Positions 6,022 to 12,845 of a stretch of DNA of 12,845 bases are shown here, piece by piece. The translations under genes were made by a program, and so were the position numbers. The DNA is from Alcanivorax sp. UBA4485 (GTDB lineage Bacteria > Pseudomonadota > Gammaproteobacteria > Pseudomonadales > Alcanivoracaceae). A model generated the notes under the pieces. It worked only from the letters and a program-made list of their open reading frames with translations, had not been told where the DNA came from and searched no databases. How positions within the stretch are numbered: position 1 is the stretch's first letter; each line of letters begins with the position of its first letter. Location of the stretch: the NCBI GenBank assembly GCA_002389055.1, contig DGNT01000097.1, positions 1 to 12,845 of the forward strand, written 5' to 3'.

Positions 6022-7521
6022 ATGCCCGTAAGATCGTTACCCGAAGCGCTGTACAGCGCCGATCAGACCCGCGAACTGGACCGTCTGGCCGGTGAGGCCG
6101 GCCTCAGCGGTGAGGAACTGATGGAGCGCGCCGGCCGCGCCGCGTTCGAGCTATTGCTGTCGCGCTGGCCGGCGGCCTCCCGCCCGGCGGTATTGTGCGG
6201 CGGCGGCAATAACGGCGGCGACGGCTATGTGGTGGCCCGGCTGGCCCGCGAGGCCGGCCTGGAACCGGTGATCTACCAGCTGCGCGACCCGGAACGGATG
6301 AAAGGCGACGCCCGCACCATGGCCCGGCGCGCCCGCGATGCCGGCGTGCCGATGCGGGCGCTGTCGTTGAACGAGCTGCCCGCCGACGCGCCGCTGCTGG
6401 TGGACGGCTTGCTCGGCACCGGCATCAGCGGCGCCCTGCGCGAGGACATGCGCGCTTTGATCGAGGCGCTGGACCGTCTTGGCAAGCCGGTGCTGGCCCT
6501 GGATGTGCCCTCCGGCCTCAACGCCGACACCGGCGCCCCGGCCGGCGCGGTGCTCAGCGCCTATTGCACGATCACCTTTATCGGCGTGAACCGGGGCCTG
6601 CTCACCGGCGCCGGGCCGGTGCATAGCGGCGAGCTGCTGTTCGACGACCTGGGCGTGGACCGGTCGGTCTATCAGCAGATCGACAAGCCGGTGTGGCGAC
6701 CGACGCCGGCCCGTCTGCGGCAATGGCTGCCGCCCCGGCGACGCGACGCCCATAAGGGCCATTTCGGCCACGTGCTGGTGGTGGGTGGCGATCACGGTTT
6801 CGCCGGGGCGCCGCTGATGACGGCGCAGGCGGCGGCGCGCTGCGGCGCCGGGCTGGTCAGCCTGGCCACGCGGCCGGAACACGCCCCGGCGGTGCTCGCC
6901 CGTCAGCCGGAGATCATGGTACGCGGCGTGGACGGTGCCGAATCGCTGCGCCCGCTGCTGGAAAAAGCCTCGGTGGTGGCGGTGGGCCCGGGCCTGGGCG
7001 CCGGCCCCTGGGGCCGGGTGCTGCTGGAAGCAGTCCTGGAAAGCGGGTTGCCGCTGGTGATCGACGCGGACGGTCTCAACCTGCTGGTGGAGATGGACGC
7101 CGACGCCCGCGACAATTGGATTCTCACCCCGCACCCCGGTGAGGCGGCGCGCCTGCTCGGCAGTGACGGCGCCACGATTCAGGCGGACCGGTTCGCGGCG
7201 CTGGAAAGCCTCACCGCCCGCTACGGCGGCACCGTTTTGCTCAAGGGGCTGGGCACGCTGGTGCGCGGTGAGGGTGGCACGGCGCTGATCAGCGACGGTA
7301 ATCCGGGCATGGCCACCGGCGGCATGGGCGACGTGCTCACCGGCGTGATCGCCGCCCTGCACGCCCAGGGTCTGCCCGGCTATCAAGCGGCGGCGCTGGG
7401 CGCCATGGCCCATGCCCGCGCCGCCGACCGGGCCGCCGCCGCGGACGGCGAGCGGGGTTTGTTGGCCACCGACCTGCTGGCCGCGCTGCGGCCGGTGCTA
7501 AACGGAAACGACGAGCGTTAG
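6022..7521 (+). CDS. nnrD: Bifunctional NAD(P)H-hydrate repair enzyme (epimerase + ADP-dependent dehydratase)
   Basis: Repairs damaged NADHX/NADPHX. The N-terminal YjeF_N domain (about 10-215) epimerises the R and S hydrates: it shows CGGGNNGGDGYVVARLA (59-75) and LDVPSGLNADTGAP (160-173) with the catalytic Asp161. The C-terminal ribokinase-like domain (about 230-495) is the ADP-dependent dehydratase: GHFGHVLVVGGDHGFAGAP (247-264), ILTPHPGEAARLLG (367-380) and GNPGMATGGMGDVLTG (426-441) with catalytic Asp437. The 499-aa length is normal for the fused form. The ATG at 6022 has AGGA at 6009-6012. Its stop (TAG) directly abuts the tsaE ATG, so it is the first gene of the plus-strand cluster. The symbol nnr or yjeF is also used. 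Confidence 0.96.
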   Translation: MPVRSLPEALYSADQTRELDRLAGEAGLSGEELMERAGRAAFELLLSRWPAASRPAVLCGGGNNGGDGYVVARLAREAGLEPVIYQLRDPERMKGDARTMARRARDAGVPMRALSLNELPADAPLLVDGLLGTGISGALREDMRALIEALDRLGKPVLALDVPSGLNADTGAPAGAVLSAYCTITFIGVNRGLLTGAGPVHSGELLFDDLGVDRSVYQQIDKPVWRPTPARLRQWLPPRRRDAHKGHFGHVLVVGGDHGFAGAPLMTAQAAARCGAGLVSLATRPEHAPAVLARQPEIMVRGVDGAESLRPLLEKASVVAVGPGLGAGPWGRVLLEAVLESGLPLVIDADGLNLLVEMDADARDNWILTPHPGEAARLLGSDGATIQADRFAALESLTARYGGTVLLKGLGTLVRGEGGTALISDGNPGMATGGMGDVLTGVIAALHAQGLPGYQAAALGAMAHARAADRAAAADGERGLLATDLLAALRPVLNGNDER

Positions 7522-7947
7522 ATGAACGAACAGCACTTTCTCGCCGACGAGCGGGCCACGCTGGATCTGGGCGCGGCGCTGGCGTCGCGGCTGAGCGCCG
7601 GCGACTGCGTCTACCTGCACGGCGACCTGGGCGCCGGCAAGACCACGCTGGTGCGCGGGCTGCTGCGCGCGCTCGGCCACGCCGGCTCGGTGAAGAGCCC
7701 CACTTACACTCTGGTGGAACCCTATGACGTGGCGGGCGTCCATATCTATCATTTTGATTTATATCGGCTCGGGGACCCCGAGGAACTGGAGATGATCGGC
7801 ATTCGCGACTACTTTGACGGTCATGCACTGTGCGTGCTGGAGTGGCCTGAACGTGGAAGCGGGGTTATTCCGCCGCCGGACCTCACCGTCACCCTGGCCG
7901 TGGAGAAACAGGGACGATATGCGAAGCTGGAATGGGCCCATGGCTGA
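7522..7947 (+). CDS. tsaE: tRNA t6A synthesis ATPase TsaE
   Basis: ATPase that works with TsaB and TsaD in placing threonylcarbamoyl on A37 of ANN-decoding tRNAs. The 141-aa protein has the P-loop GDLGAGKTT (34-42), the switch-like SPTYTLVEPY (59-68), the YHFDLYRL segment with Asp79, and the EWPE motif (107-110), all family hallmarks. It starts at the base after the nnrD stop and overlaps the amiB start by 8 nt, so translation is probably coupled on both sides. This nnrD-tsaE-amiB order is widespread in gammaproteobacteria. Confidence 0.96.
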   Translation: MNEQHFLADERATLDLGAALASRLSAGDCVYLHGDLGAGKTTLVRGLLRALGHAGSVKSPTYTLVEPYDVAGVHIYHFDLYRLGDPEELEMIGIRDYFDGHALCVLEWPERGSGVIPPPDLTVTLAVEKQGRYAKLEWAHG

Positions 7948-9292
7948 TAACTGTGTCCGTAAATGGGGGCGCCGCAACGGGCTGAAAATGGCCGTGCTGC
8001 TGGCCGGCCTGGTGGCTATGGTCGGCGCCCGCGCGGCGATCAGCGTGGACTCCGTGCGCCTGCACCGGGCCCCGGACCACACCCGTATCGTGTTCGATCT
8101 GCCCGAGCCGGTGGAGCATTCCCTGGACAAGCTGGCCGACCCGGACCGGGTGGTGGTGGACCTCATGGACGCGGATCTGGCGTTCGATATGAGCACCCTG
8201 GATTACCAGGACAGCCCGATCGAAAACATCCGTGTCGGCAAGCATGAGAATAAAACGCGGGTGGTGTTCGATCTGAGCGCGGCGGTGCGCCCGCGCACCA
8301 ATCTGCTTAAGCCGGTGGACCCGCACAGCTGGCGCCTGGTGGTGGACCTGTTCGACAGCGACCCGCAGCCGGTGAAAACCATCGAGGAACCCGAAGCGGA
8401 CAGCGGCGAGCCGCGCCAGATGATCGTCGCCATCGACCCCGGGCATGGCGGTGAAGACCCGGGCGCTCTCGGTCCCGGCAATCTGTTGGAAAAAGAGGTG
8501 GTGCTGCAGATCGCCCGCAAGGTGAAGGCGCGCATCGACCAGGAGCCGGGCATCAAAGCGGTGATGGTCCGCGACGGCGACTACTATGTGCCGCTCGCCG
8601 AACGCCGCCGGGTGGCGCGCCAGGACAACCACGCCGATGTGTTTATTTCCATCCATGCGGATGCCTTCACCGACCCCCGCGCCCACGGCGCCAGCGTGTT
8701 CGCCCTGTCTAATCGCGGCGCCACCAGCGCCCGCGCCGCCTATGTGGCGAAAATGGCCAACGAATCGGACAAAGTGGCCGGCGTCTACGAGGAAGAGAAA
8801 GACGACTCCAACCTGCTCAATGTGCTGGCGGACATGCGCATGAGCGGTTCCATGGCGCACAGCCTCTATCTGGGCCGCCAGATTCTCGAGGAAATGGGAC
8901 AGATCACCAAGCTGCACGGCGGCCGTAAGACCGTGGAGCAGGCCGCCTTCGTGGTGCTCAAGGAGCCGGAGATGGTCTCGGTGCTGGTGGAAACCGGCTT
9001 TATTTCCAACCGGCAGGAGGCGCGCAATCTCGCCTCCAGTGCCCACCAGGAGAAGCTGGCGCGCTCCATCGTCAACGGCGTGAAGCAGTATTTCCGCACG
9101 CACCCGGCGCCGGGCAGCTGGTTCGCCGCCCAGCGGCGTGAGAACGGCGAGCAGCATCGCATCCAGCCCGGTGATACCCTGTCCGGCATCGCCCGCCAGT
9201 ACCAGGTCTCCGAGCAGGCCCTGCGCGCCGCCAATGATATCCGCGATGATCGCATCATGGTGGGCCAGACCCTGACCATTCCCCGGTCCTGA
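7940..9292 (+). CDS. amiB: N-acetylmuramoyl-L-alanine amidase (AmiB/AmiC type) with C-terminal LysM
   Basis: Periplasmic zinc amidase that splits septal peptidoglycan for daughter-cell separation. From the ATG at 7940 (450 aa): signal peptide about 1-32 (basic KWGRRNGLK, hydrophobic MAVLLAGLVAMVG, cleavage near ARA-A); AMIN domain about 35-140 for septal targeting; Amidase_3 domain about 160-385 with zinc ligands His169 (DPGHGG), Glu184 and His239 (SIHADA) and catalytic Glu351 (VETGFISN); LysM about 406-448 (HRIQPGDTLSGIARQY). The 275-320 insertion (around EEEKDDSNLLNVLADM) is where the autoinhibitory helix relieved by EnvC/NlpD-type activators lies in this family. The frame is open upstream to 7814, but that part lies inside tsaE; the ATG overlapping the tsaE stop gives a proper signal peptide. 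mutL follows after 34 nt. Confidence 0.95.
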   Translation: MADNCVRKWGRRNGLKMAVLLAGLVAMVGARAAISVDSVRLHRAPDHTRIVFDLPEPVEHSLDKLADPDRVVVDLMDADLAFDMSTLDYQDSPIENIRVGKHENKTRVVFDLSAAVRPRTNLLKPVDPHSWRLVVDLFDSDPQPVKTIEEPEADSGEPRQMIVAIDPGHGGEDPGALGPGNLLEKEVVLQIARKVKARIDQEPGIKAVMVRDGDYYVPLAERRRVARQDNHADVFISIHADAFTDPRAHGASVFALSNRGATSARAAYVAKMANESDKVAGVYEEEKDDSNLLNVLADMRMSGSMAHSLYLGRQILEEMGQITKLHGGRKTVEQAAFVVLKEPEMVSVLVETGFISNRQEARNLASSAHQEKLARSIVNGVKQYFRTHPAPGSWFAAQRRENGEQHRIQPGDTLSGIARQYQVSEQALRAANDIRDDRIMVGQTLTIPRS

Positions 9293-9326
9293 CGGCACAA
9301 CCCGGTTTACGTAAAGAGAGTTCCCT

Positions 9327-11195
9327 GTGGCAAAGATTCATCGGCTGGATTCCCGTCTCGCCAACCAGATCGCCGCCGGCGAGGTGGTGGAGCGCCCCGC
9401 CTCGGTGCTCAAGGAGTTGCTGGAAAACGCGCTCGACGCCGGCGCCCGCCAGATCAGCGTGGACGTGGAGCAGGGCGGCACCAAGTTGATCCGGGTGCGC
9501 GACGACGGCGGCGGCATTGATCAGGACGACCTGCCGCTGGCCATGTCGCGCCACGCCACCAGCAAGATTCGCGGCCTGGAAGACCTGGAGGCGATCGGCA
9601 CCCTGGGCTTCCGGGGCGAAGCGCTGGCGGCGATCAGCTCGGTGTCGCGGCTGAGCCTGGCCAGCAACAGCGGCGACCAGGCGGAAGGCTGGCAGGTCAC
9701 CGTGGAAGGGCGTGACATGGCGCCGTCCGTGGCGCCCACCGCGCACCCGCGGGGCAGCACCGTGACGATGCGGGACCTGTTCTTCAATACGCCGGCCCGG
9801 CGCCGTTTCCTGCGCACCGAGAAAACCGAATTCAACCACCTGGAAGAGGTGTTCCGGCGGGTCGCCCTGAGTGAATTCCAGACCGGCTTCCGGCTCAGCC
9901 ACAACCAGAAAGTGATTCATCAGCTGCCGCCCGGTGACGACGAGACCCTGCGCGCCGCCCGGGTCGCCCGTCTGTGTGGCCGCGCCTTTATGGATCAGGC
10001 CCTGACCGTGGACATCGAGCACGCCGGCCTGCGGCTGCACGGCTGGATGGGCCTGCCCACCTTCTCCCGCTCCCAGGCGGACCTGCAGTACTTCTACGTC
10101 AACGGCCGGGTGATCCGCGACAAGGTGGTCAGCCACGCGGTGCGCCAGGCCTACGCCGACGTGCTCTACCACGGCCGCCACCCGGCCTATGTGCTGTTCT
10201 TCGAGGTGGACCCGGCGCTGGTGGATGTGAACGTGCACCCCACCAAGCACGAGGTGCGGTTCCGTGAACAGCGCATGGTCCACGACTTTCTGTTTCGCAG
10301 CCTGCACCGGGCGATCGCCGAGGTGCGCCCCGGTGAGGACCAGTACAGCGGCGAGGGCCGCCCCGGCGAAGCCGCGCCGGTCGACGAGGTGCCCGCGCCC
10401 AGCCAGGGCCATATGGCACTCGGCAACCCGGCCGGCGGCGCCCCCGGCGTCTCCGAGGGCCCGCGCCGGTCGTTCGGCGGCGGCTTCGGTGGCGGCTACA
10501 GCGGTGCTTTTACTGGCGGTTCCATCGCCGACGGCGCTCGCCAGGCCGGCGCCTACGGCCAGATGGTGTCGTCCATGCCGGCACCCACCGGCGCCCCGGA
10601 GGCGTCCCACACCCCGCCGCTGGGTTACGCGGTGGCCCAGTTGCACGGCATTTTCATCGTTGCCGAGAACGAGCACGGCATGGTGCTGGTGGATATGCAC
10701 GCCGCCCATGAGCGCATCACCTACGAGCGCCTGAAGCGGGACTGGGCCGAGGAGAAAGTGCGCAGCCAGCCGCTGCTGGTGCCGGTGTCCATGGCGGTGT
10801 CTTCCCGCGAGGCGGATTTCGCCGAGCAGCAGCCCCAGGTTTTCCAGCGCCTGGGTTTTATGGTCGAGCGCGCCGGGCCGGAAACCCTGGTGGTGCGCGA
10901 GGTGCCGGCGCTGCTGCGCAACGCGGACAGCGAGACGCTGGTCCGTGATGTGCTCAGCGACCTGCTCGCCCACGGCAGCAGTGAGCGCATCGAGCAGCAG
11001 CTGGACGCCTTGCTCTCGTCCATGGCCTGCCACGGCAGTGTGCGCGCCAACCGGCGCCTGACGGTGCCGGAGATGAACGCCCTGCTGCGCGACATGGAGG
11101 CCACCGAGCGCTCCGGGCAGTGCAACCATGGCCGCCCCACCTGGACCCAGATGAGCGTCAAGGAGCTGGACCGGCTCTTCATGCGGGGGCAATAG
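9327..11195 (+). CDS. mutL: DNA mismatch repair protein MutL
   Basis: Links MutS mismatch recognition to strand incision. The 622-aa protein has a GHKL ATPase N-terminus: Glu30/Asn34 in LKELLENALDAG, RDDGGGI (58-64), TLGFRGEAL (92-100), and VNVHPTKHEVRF at the end of the second subdomain (301-312). A Gly/Pro/Ala-rich linker (about 335-430) leads to the dimerisation domain. That domain contains DMHAAHERITYE (456-467), fitting the D-x-H-A-x2-E-x4-E metal-binding motif of endonuclease-active MutL, plus ACHGSVRANR and CNHGRPT (599-605), the other metal-site motifs. So this MutL probably nicks DNA itself and no MutH is needed. Start is GTG at 9327 with AGAGAG about 7 nt upstream; the protein then begins MAKIHRLDSRLANQIAAGEV as in homologues. 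Confidence 0.97.
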   Translation: MAKIHRLDSRLANQIAAGEVVERPASVLKELLENALDAGARQISVDVEQGGTKLIRVRDDGGGIDQDDLPLAMSRHATSKIRGLEDLEAIGTLGFRGEALAAISSVSRLSLASNSGDQAEGWQVTVEGRDMAPSVAPTAHPRGSTVTMRDLFFNTPARRRFLRTEKTEFNHLEEVFRRVALSEFQTGFRLSHNQKVIHQLPPGDDETLRAARVARLCGRAFMDQALTVDIEHAGLRLHGWMGLPTFSRSQADLQYFYVNGRVIRDKVVSHAVRQAYADVLYHGRHPAYVLFFEVDPALVDVNVHPTKHEVRFREQRMVHDFLFRSLHRAIAEVRPGEDQYSGEGRPGEAAPVDEVPAPSQGHMALGNPAGGAPGVSEGPRRSFGGGFGGGYSGAFTGGSIADGARQAGAYGQMVSSMPAPTGAPEASHTPPLGYAVAQLHGIFIVAENEHGMVLVDMHAAHERITYERLKRDWAEEKVRSQPLLVPVSMAVSSREADFAEQQPQVFQRLGFMVERAGPETLVVREVPALLRNADSETLVRDVLSDLLAHGSSERIEQQLDALLSSMACHGSVRANRRLTVPEMNALLRDMEATERSGQCNHGRPTWTQMSVKELDRLFMRGQ

Positions 11196-11197
11196 GC

Positions 11198-12190
11198 ATG
11201 CCCGACCCACATCCGGCGCCCCAGCCGGTCATCCTGCTGATGGGCCCCACCGGGGCCGGCAAGACCGAGCTGGCGATCCAGGCCGCCGAAACCCTCCCCG
11301 TGGAACTGATCAACGTGGATTCGGCGCTGGTCTATCAGGGCCTGGATATCGGCGCGGCGCGGCCCTCGGCGGCGGAACTGGCGCGGGCGCCGCACCGTCT
11401 GATGGGGTTCCGCGACCCGGCCCGCCCTTACTCGGCGGCGGATTTCCGCGCCGACGCCCTGGCGGAAATCGAGGCGATCAGCGCCGCCGGCCGCATTCCC
11501 TTGCTGGTGGGCGGCACCATGCTCTACTTCAAGGCACTGGTGGAAGGGCTGGCGCCGCTGCCCGAGGCGGACCCGGCGGTGCGCGCTGAAATCGCCGCCC
11601 TGGCGGAGCGCGAAGGCTGGCCGGCGGTGCACCGCGAGCTGGCCCGGGTGGACCCGCCCAGCGCCGCCCGGCTCAAGCCCACCGACCGCCAGCGATTGCA
11701 GCGCGCCCTGGAGGTGTTCCGGCTCACGGGCCGCCCGTTGAGCGCCTTTCACGGCGAGCACGACACCGCCGCCACGGCCCTGGAGGACGGGTTTTTCCGC
11801 TTTCCGGGCCTGGACCGGCCGGTGCTCAGCCTGGCGGTGGTGCCGCCGCGCCCGGAGCTGCACCGGCGCATCGAGCACCGTTTTATGGCCATGCTGGAGG
11901 CCGGGCTGGTGGAAGAGGTGGCGGCGTTGCGCCGGCGCGGTGATCTGCACGCGGAGTTGCCGGCGCTCAAGGCGGTGGGGTATCGCCAGGTTTGGCGCTA
12001 TCTGGAAGGCGATTGGGATTACCCTACCATGGTGGAAAAGGGTATTATTGCCACACGGCAGTTGGCCAAACGGCAGCTTACCTGGCTGCGTAAATGGCCC
12101 GGAGTGGAAACCTTCGACAACACCCGTGACGGGGGTCGCATCGCCTGTAAAGAGCGGCTTGCAGGGGTTTGTAAAACCGTGTTTAGTTGA
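11198..12190 (+). CDS. miaA: tRNA dimethylallyltransferase MiaA
   Basis: Adds dimethylallyl from DMAPP to N6 of A37 in tRNAs reading UNN codons. From the ATG at 11198 (330 aa): P-loop GPTGAGKT (16-23), INVDSALVYQGLDIGAARP (38-56) with the catalytic-site Asp41, PHRLMG (65-70), and LLVGGTMLYFKAL (102-114). The ATG is 2 nt after the mutL stop and is preceded by GGGGG (11184-11188), so coupling with mutL is likely. An open frame extends upstream to 11120 but lies inside mutL. The C-terminus after WPGVETFD carries a 23-residue tail with two Cys (ACKERLAGVCK) that is AT-richer than the gene body. Confidence 0.97.
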   Translation: MPDPHPAPQPVILLMGPTGAGKTELAIQAAETLPVELINVDSALVYQGLDIGAARPSAAELARAPHRLMGFRDPARPYSAADFRADALAEIEAISAAGRIPLLVGGTMLYFKALVEGLAPLPEADPAVRAEIAALAEREGWPAVHRELARVDPPSAARLKPTDRQRLQRALEVFRLTGRPLSAFHGEHDTAATALEDGFFRFPGLDRPVLSLAVVPPRPELHRRIEHRFMAMLEAGLVEEVAALRRRGDLHAELPALKAVGYRQVWRYLEGDWDYPTMVEKGIIATRQLAKRQLTWLRKWPGVETFDNTRDGGRIACKERLAGVCKTVFS

Positions 12191-12432
12191 CTCGAGAACT
12201 GTTTTTTTAAGGCTTGTTTTATTGGGACCAAGCCCCATAAAAGAACCACGAGTTAACAGGGCTTTCGGATGGTGGGGTCGGAAACTTTTCCTCGGGAAGG
12301 CTGCCATAGAAGTCCCATGGCCCCAGGACCGACCGGCATGGATGGCCGGCGGCACGTGGCCCGGACGTTAGCGCTGATAATTGCCCGCTTTGTTTGGGCA
12401 CCCACTTTTTATGACTCTTAAGGAGATTTGCC
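12191..12432 (+). promoter_or_regulatory. miaA-hfq intergenic region / probable hfq leader
   Basis: 242 nt, visibly AT-richer than its flanks in the first 100 nt. It contains a stem GGCTTG/CAAGCC (12211-12216 with 12229-12234), an overlapping alternative stem AAGCCC/GGGCTT (12230-12235 with 12259-12264), a degenerate palindrome (12310-12369) and a small hairpin TGCCC/GGGCA (12382-12400). A weak promoter match is TTGTTT (12214-12219), 18 nt, TAAAAG (12238-12243). The hfq ribosome-binding site AAGGAG (12420-12425) is strong, 7 nt before the ATG. Hfq is known in other gammaproteobacteria to have its own promoters within the miaA region; none here is convincing by eye. Confidence 0.45.
12310..12369 (+). 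repeat. Degenerate palindrome with a GGA-tipped hairpin upstream of hfq
   Basis: An imperfect outer stem pairs GTCC...GGCC (12312-12322) with GGCC.GGAC (12358-12366), interrupted by small bulges. Inside, a 5-bp hairpin CCGGC (12333-12337) / GCCGG (12345-12349) displays the loop ATGGATG. The heptamer CCAGGAC (12323-12329), also found at the inner end of the left arm of elements A and B, lies directly before the hairpin. It may be a decayed relative of that family, but the second inner hairpin and a GTCCTGG arm are absent, so the relationship is weak. Confidence 0.3.
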
Positions 12433-12726
12433 ATGTCAAAAGGGCACTCGCTACAAGACCCTTTTCTCAATGCCCTGAGAAAGGAGCGCATCCCGGTTTC
12501 GATCTTTCTGGTGAACGGCATAAAGCTGCAGGGGCAGATTGAGTCCTTCGACCAGTATGTGGTCCTGTTGAAGAACGCTGTTAGCCAGATGGTCTACAAG
12601 CACGCTATTTCCACCGTGGTTCCGGCTCGTAATCCGCGCGCCGCGGGTACCGGTGGCAACCCGGCCATGACCGGCACGGCGGCACCGCAGAACGACGGCC
12701 CCGGCGAGGACTTCGGCAATCAGTAA
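12433..12726 (+). CDS. hfq: RNA chaperone Hfq
   Basis: Hexameric Sm-like protein that pairs small RNAs with mRNAs and guides RNA decay and translation. The 97-aa protein has the Sm1 part (SLQDPFLNALRKERIPVSIF, with LVNGIKLQGQIESFDQYVVLL following) and the Sm2 signature YKHAISTVVP (55-64). Gln8, Phe39 and Lys56/His57, which in E. coli Hfq line the proximal RNA site, are conserved. The tail (65-97) is disordered, rich in Gly, Ala, Pro and Asn, and ends with acidic residues. A strong AAGGAG sits 7 nt before the ATG. A strong terminator follows the gene. Confidence 0.98.
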   Translation: MSKGHSLQDPFLNALRKERIPVSIFLVNGIKLQGQIESFDQYVVLLKNAVSQMVYKHAISTVVPARNPRAAGTGGNPAMTGTAAPQNDGPGEDFGNQ

Positions 12727-12752
12727 GCCGGGTTCCGGATTTCGCCCCCGTC

Positions 12753-12784
12753 AAAGCCACGCCGTCCGGCGTGGCTTTGTTTTA
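12753..12784 (+). terminator. Rho-independent terminator of hfq
   Basis: A perfect 11-bp stem, AAAGCCACGCC (12753-12763) with GGCGTGGCTTT (12768-12778), has the tetraloop GTCC and is followed by GTTTTA. It lies 26 nt after the hfq stop codon. The tract is short but the stem is strong, so termination is expected, with some readthrough possible into hflX, whose start is only 17 nt beyond the stem. Confidence 0.9.
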
Positions 12785-12795
12785 TATTGAGGTCT

Positions 12796-12845
12796 ATGGA
12801 TCTATTCGATCGTACAGAACAGGTTCGTACCGGCGCCGGTGAGAA
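12796..12845 (+). CDS. hflX: GTPase HflX, N-terminal fragment (runs off the window)
   Basis: Only the first 16 codons are present, reading MDLFDRTEQVRTGAGE. The F-(D/E)-R...GE pattern resembles the start of HflX, a ribosome-associated GTPase that rescues or splits stalled ribosomes, and hflX follows hfq in most gammaproteobacteria. GAGG at 12789-12792 precedes the ATG by 3 nt. The assignment rests largely on gene order, because all domain motifs lie outside the window. Confidence 0.72.
   Translation, partial: MDLFDRTEQVRTGAGE

Noticed and set aside
7814..7939. Upstream extension of the amiB frame
   Set aside because: It lies inside tsaE and would put about 42 extra residues before the signal peptide; the ATG at 7940 overlapping the tsaE stop explains the gene better.
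6151..9298. Long minus-strand open frames opposite nnrD and amiB (420 and 469 codons)
   Set aside because: Both lie entirely opposite well-supported genes and show the same His/Ala/Gly-rich shadow composition with no family signature.
11120..11197. Upstream extension of the miaA frame
   Set aside because: It overlaps the mutL C-terminus including the conserved CNHGRPT motif; the ATG at 11198 places the P-loop at residue 16, the normal distance.
9255..11210. 651-codon open frame on the minus strand opposite mutL
   Set aside because: It is fully antisense to an unmistakable mutL. Its translation is low-complexity (rich in His, Gly, Ala, Val) with no domain, typical of antisense frames in high-GC DNA.
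10721..12355. 544-codon open frame on the minus strand opposite miaA
   Set aside because: Antisense to miaA and the mutL end, no recognisable motif, and Arg/Ser/His-rich composition expected from a shadow frame.

Overview
The window is high-GC chromosomal DNA from a gammaproteobacterium, most likely from the Pseudomonas/Alcanivorax side of the class. The gene set and order (psd, rhodanese, rsgA, orn, queG, nnrD, tsaE, amiB, mutL, miaA, hfq, hflX) follow the order I recall from Pseudomonas aeruginosa. The proteins also carry the signature residues of those families. Genus-level assignment (Alcanivorax-like) is inference. It is core housekeeping DNA, not an island: no transposase, phage gene, tRNA, rRNA or CRISPR array is visible.

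Left part (1-2957), minus strand: phosphatidylserine decarboxylase (psd) lies behind a two-domain rhodanese in a likely two-gene operon with a recognisable sigma70-type promoter. Upstream of it is the ribosome-assembly GTPase rsgA. A Pseudomonas-type REP hairpin sits just past the psd stop. Orn (oligoribonuclease) is divergent from rsgA, and their shared intergenic region holds a 16-bp inverted repeat.

Middle (3616-3989): a gene-free stretch between the converging orn and queG genes. It contains two structured palindromic elements of the same family in opposite orientation, each with 29-bp perfect arms. The arms differ almost completely between the copies, while the internal hairpin segment is conserved. 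This is the most unusual structure in the window. Next come queG (queuosine tRNA modification) and an EamA/DMT-type transporter, both on the minus strand.

Right part (6022-12845), plus strand: a tightly packed run of nnrD (NAD(P)HX repair, two-domain), tsaE (t6A tRNA modification), amiB (septal peptidoglycan amidase with a LysM tail), mutL (mismatch repair, with an apparent endonuclease motif) and miaA (tRNA A37 prenylation). Junctions are 0 to 34 nt or overlapping. A 242-nt AT-richer leader with hairpins then precedes hfq. Hfq ends in a strong intrinsic terminator only 17 nt before the start of hflX, which runs off the window.

The genes form a mixed housekeeping block: tRNA modification (queG, tsaE, miaA), RNA metabolism (orn, hfq, rsgA), envelope (psd, amiB), DNA repair (mutL) and metabolite repair (nnrD). 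No new protein system is evident. The points of interest are the non-coding palindromes and leaders.
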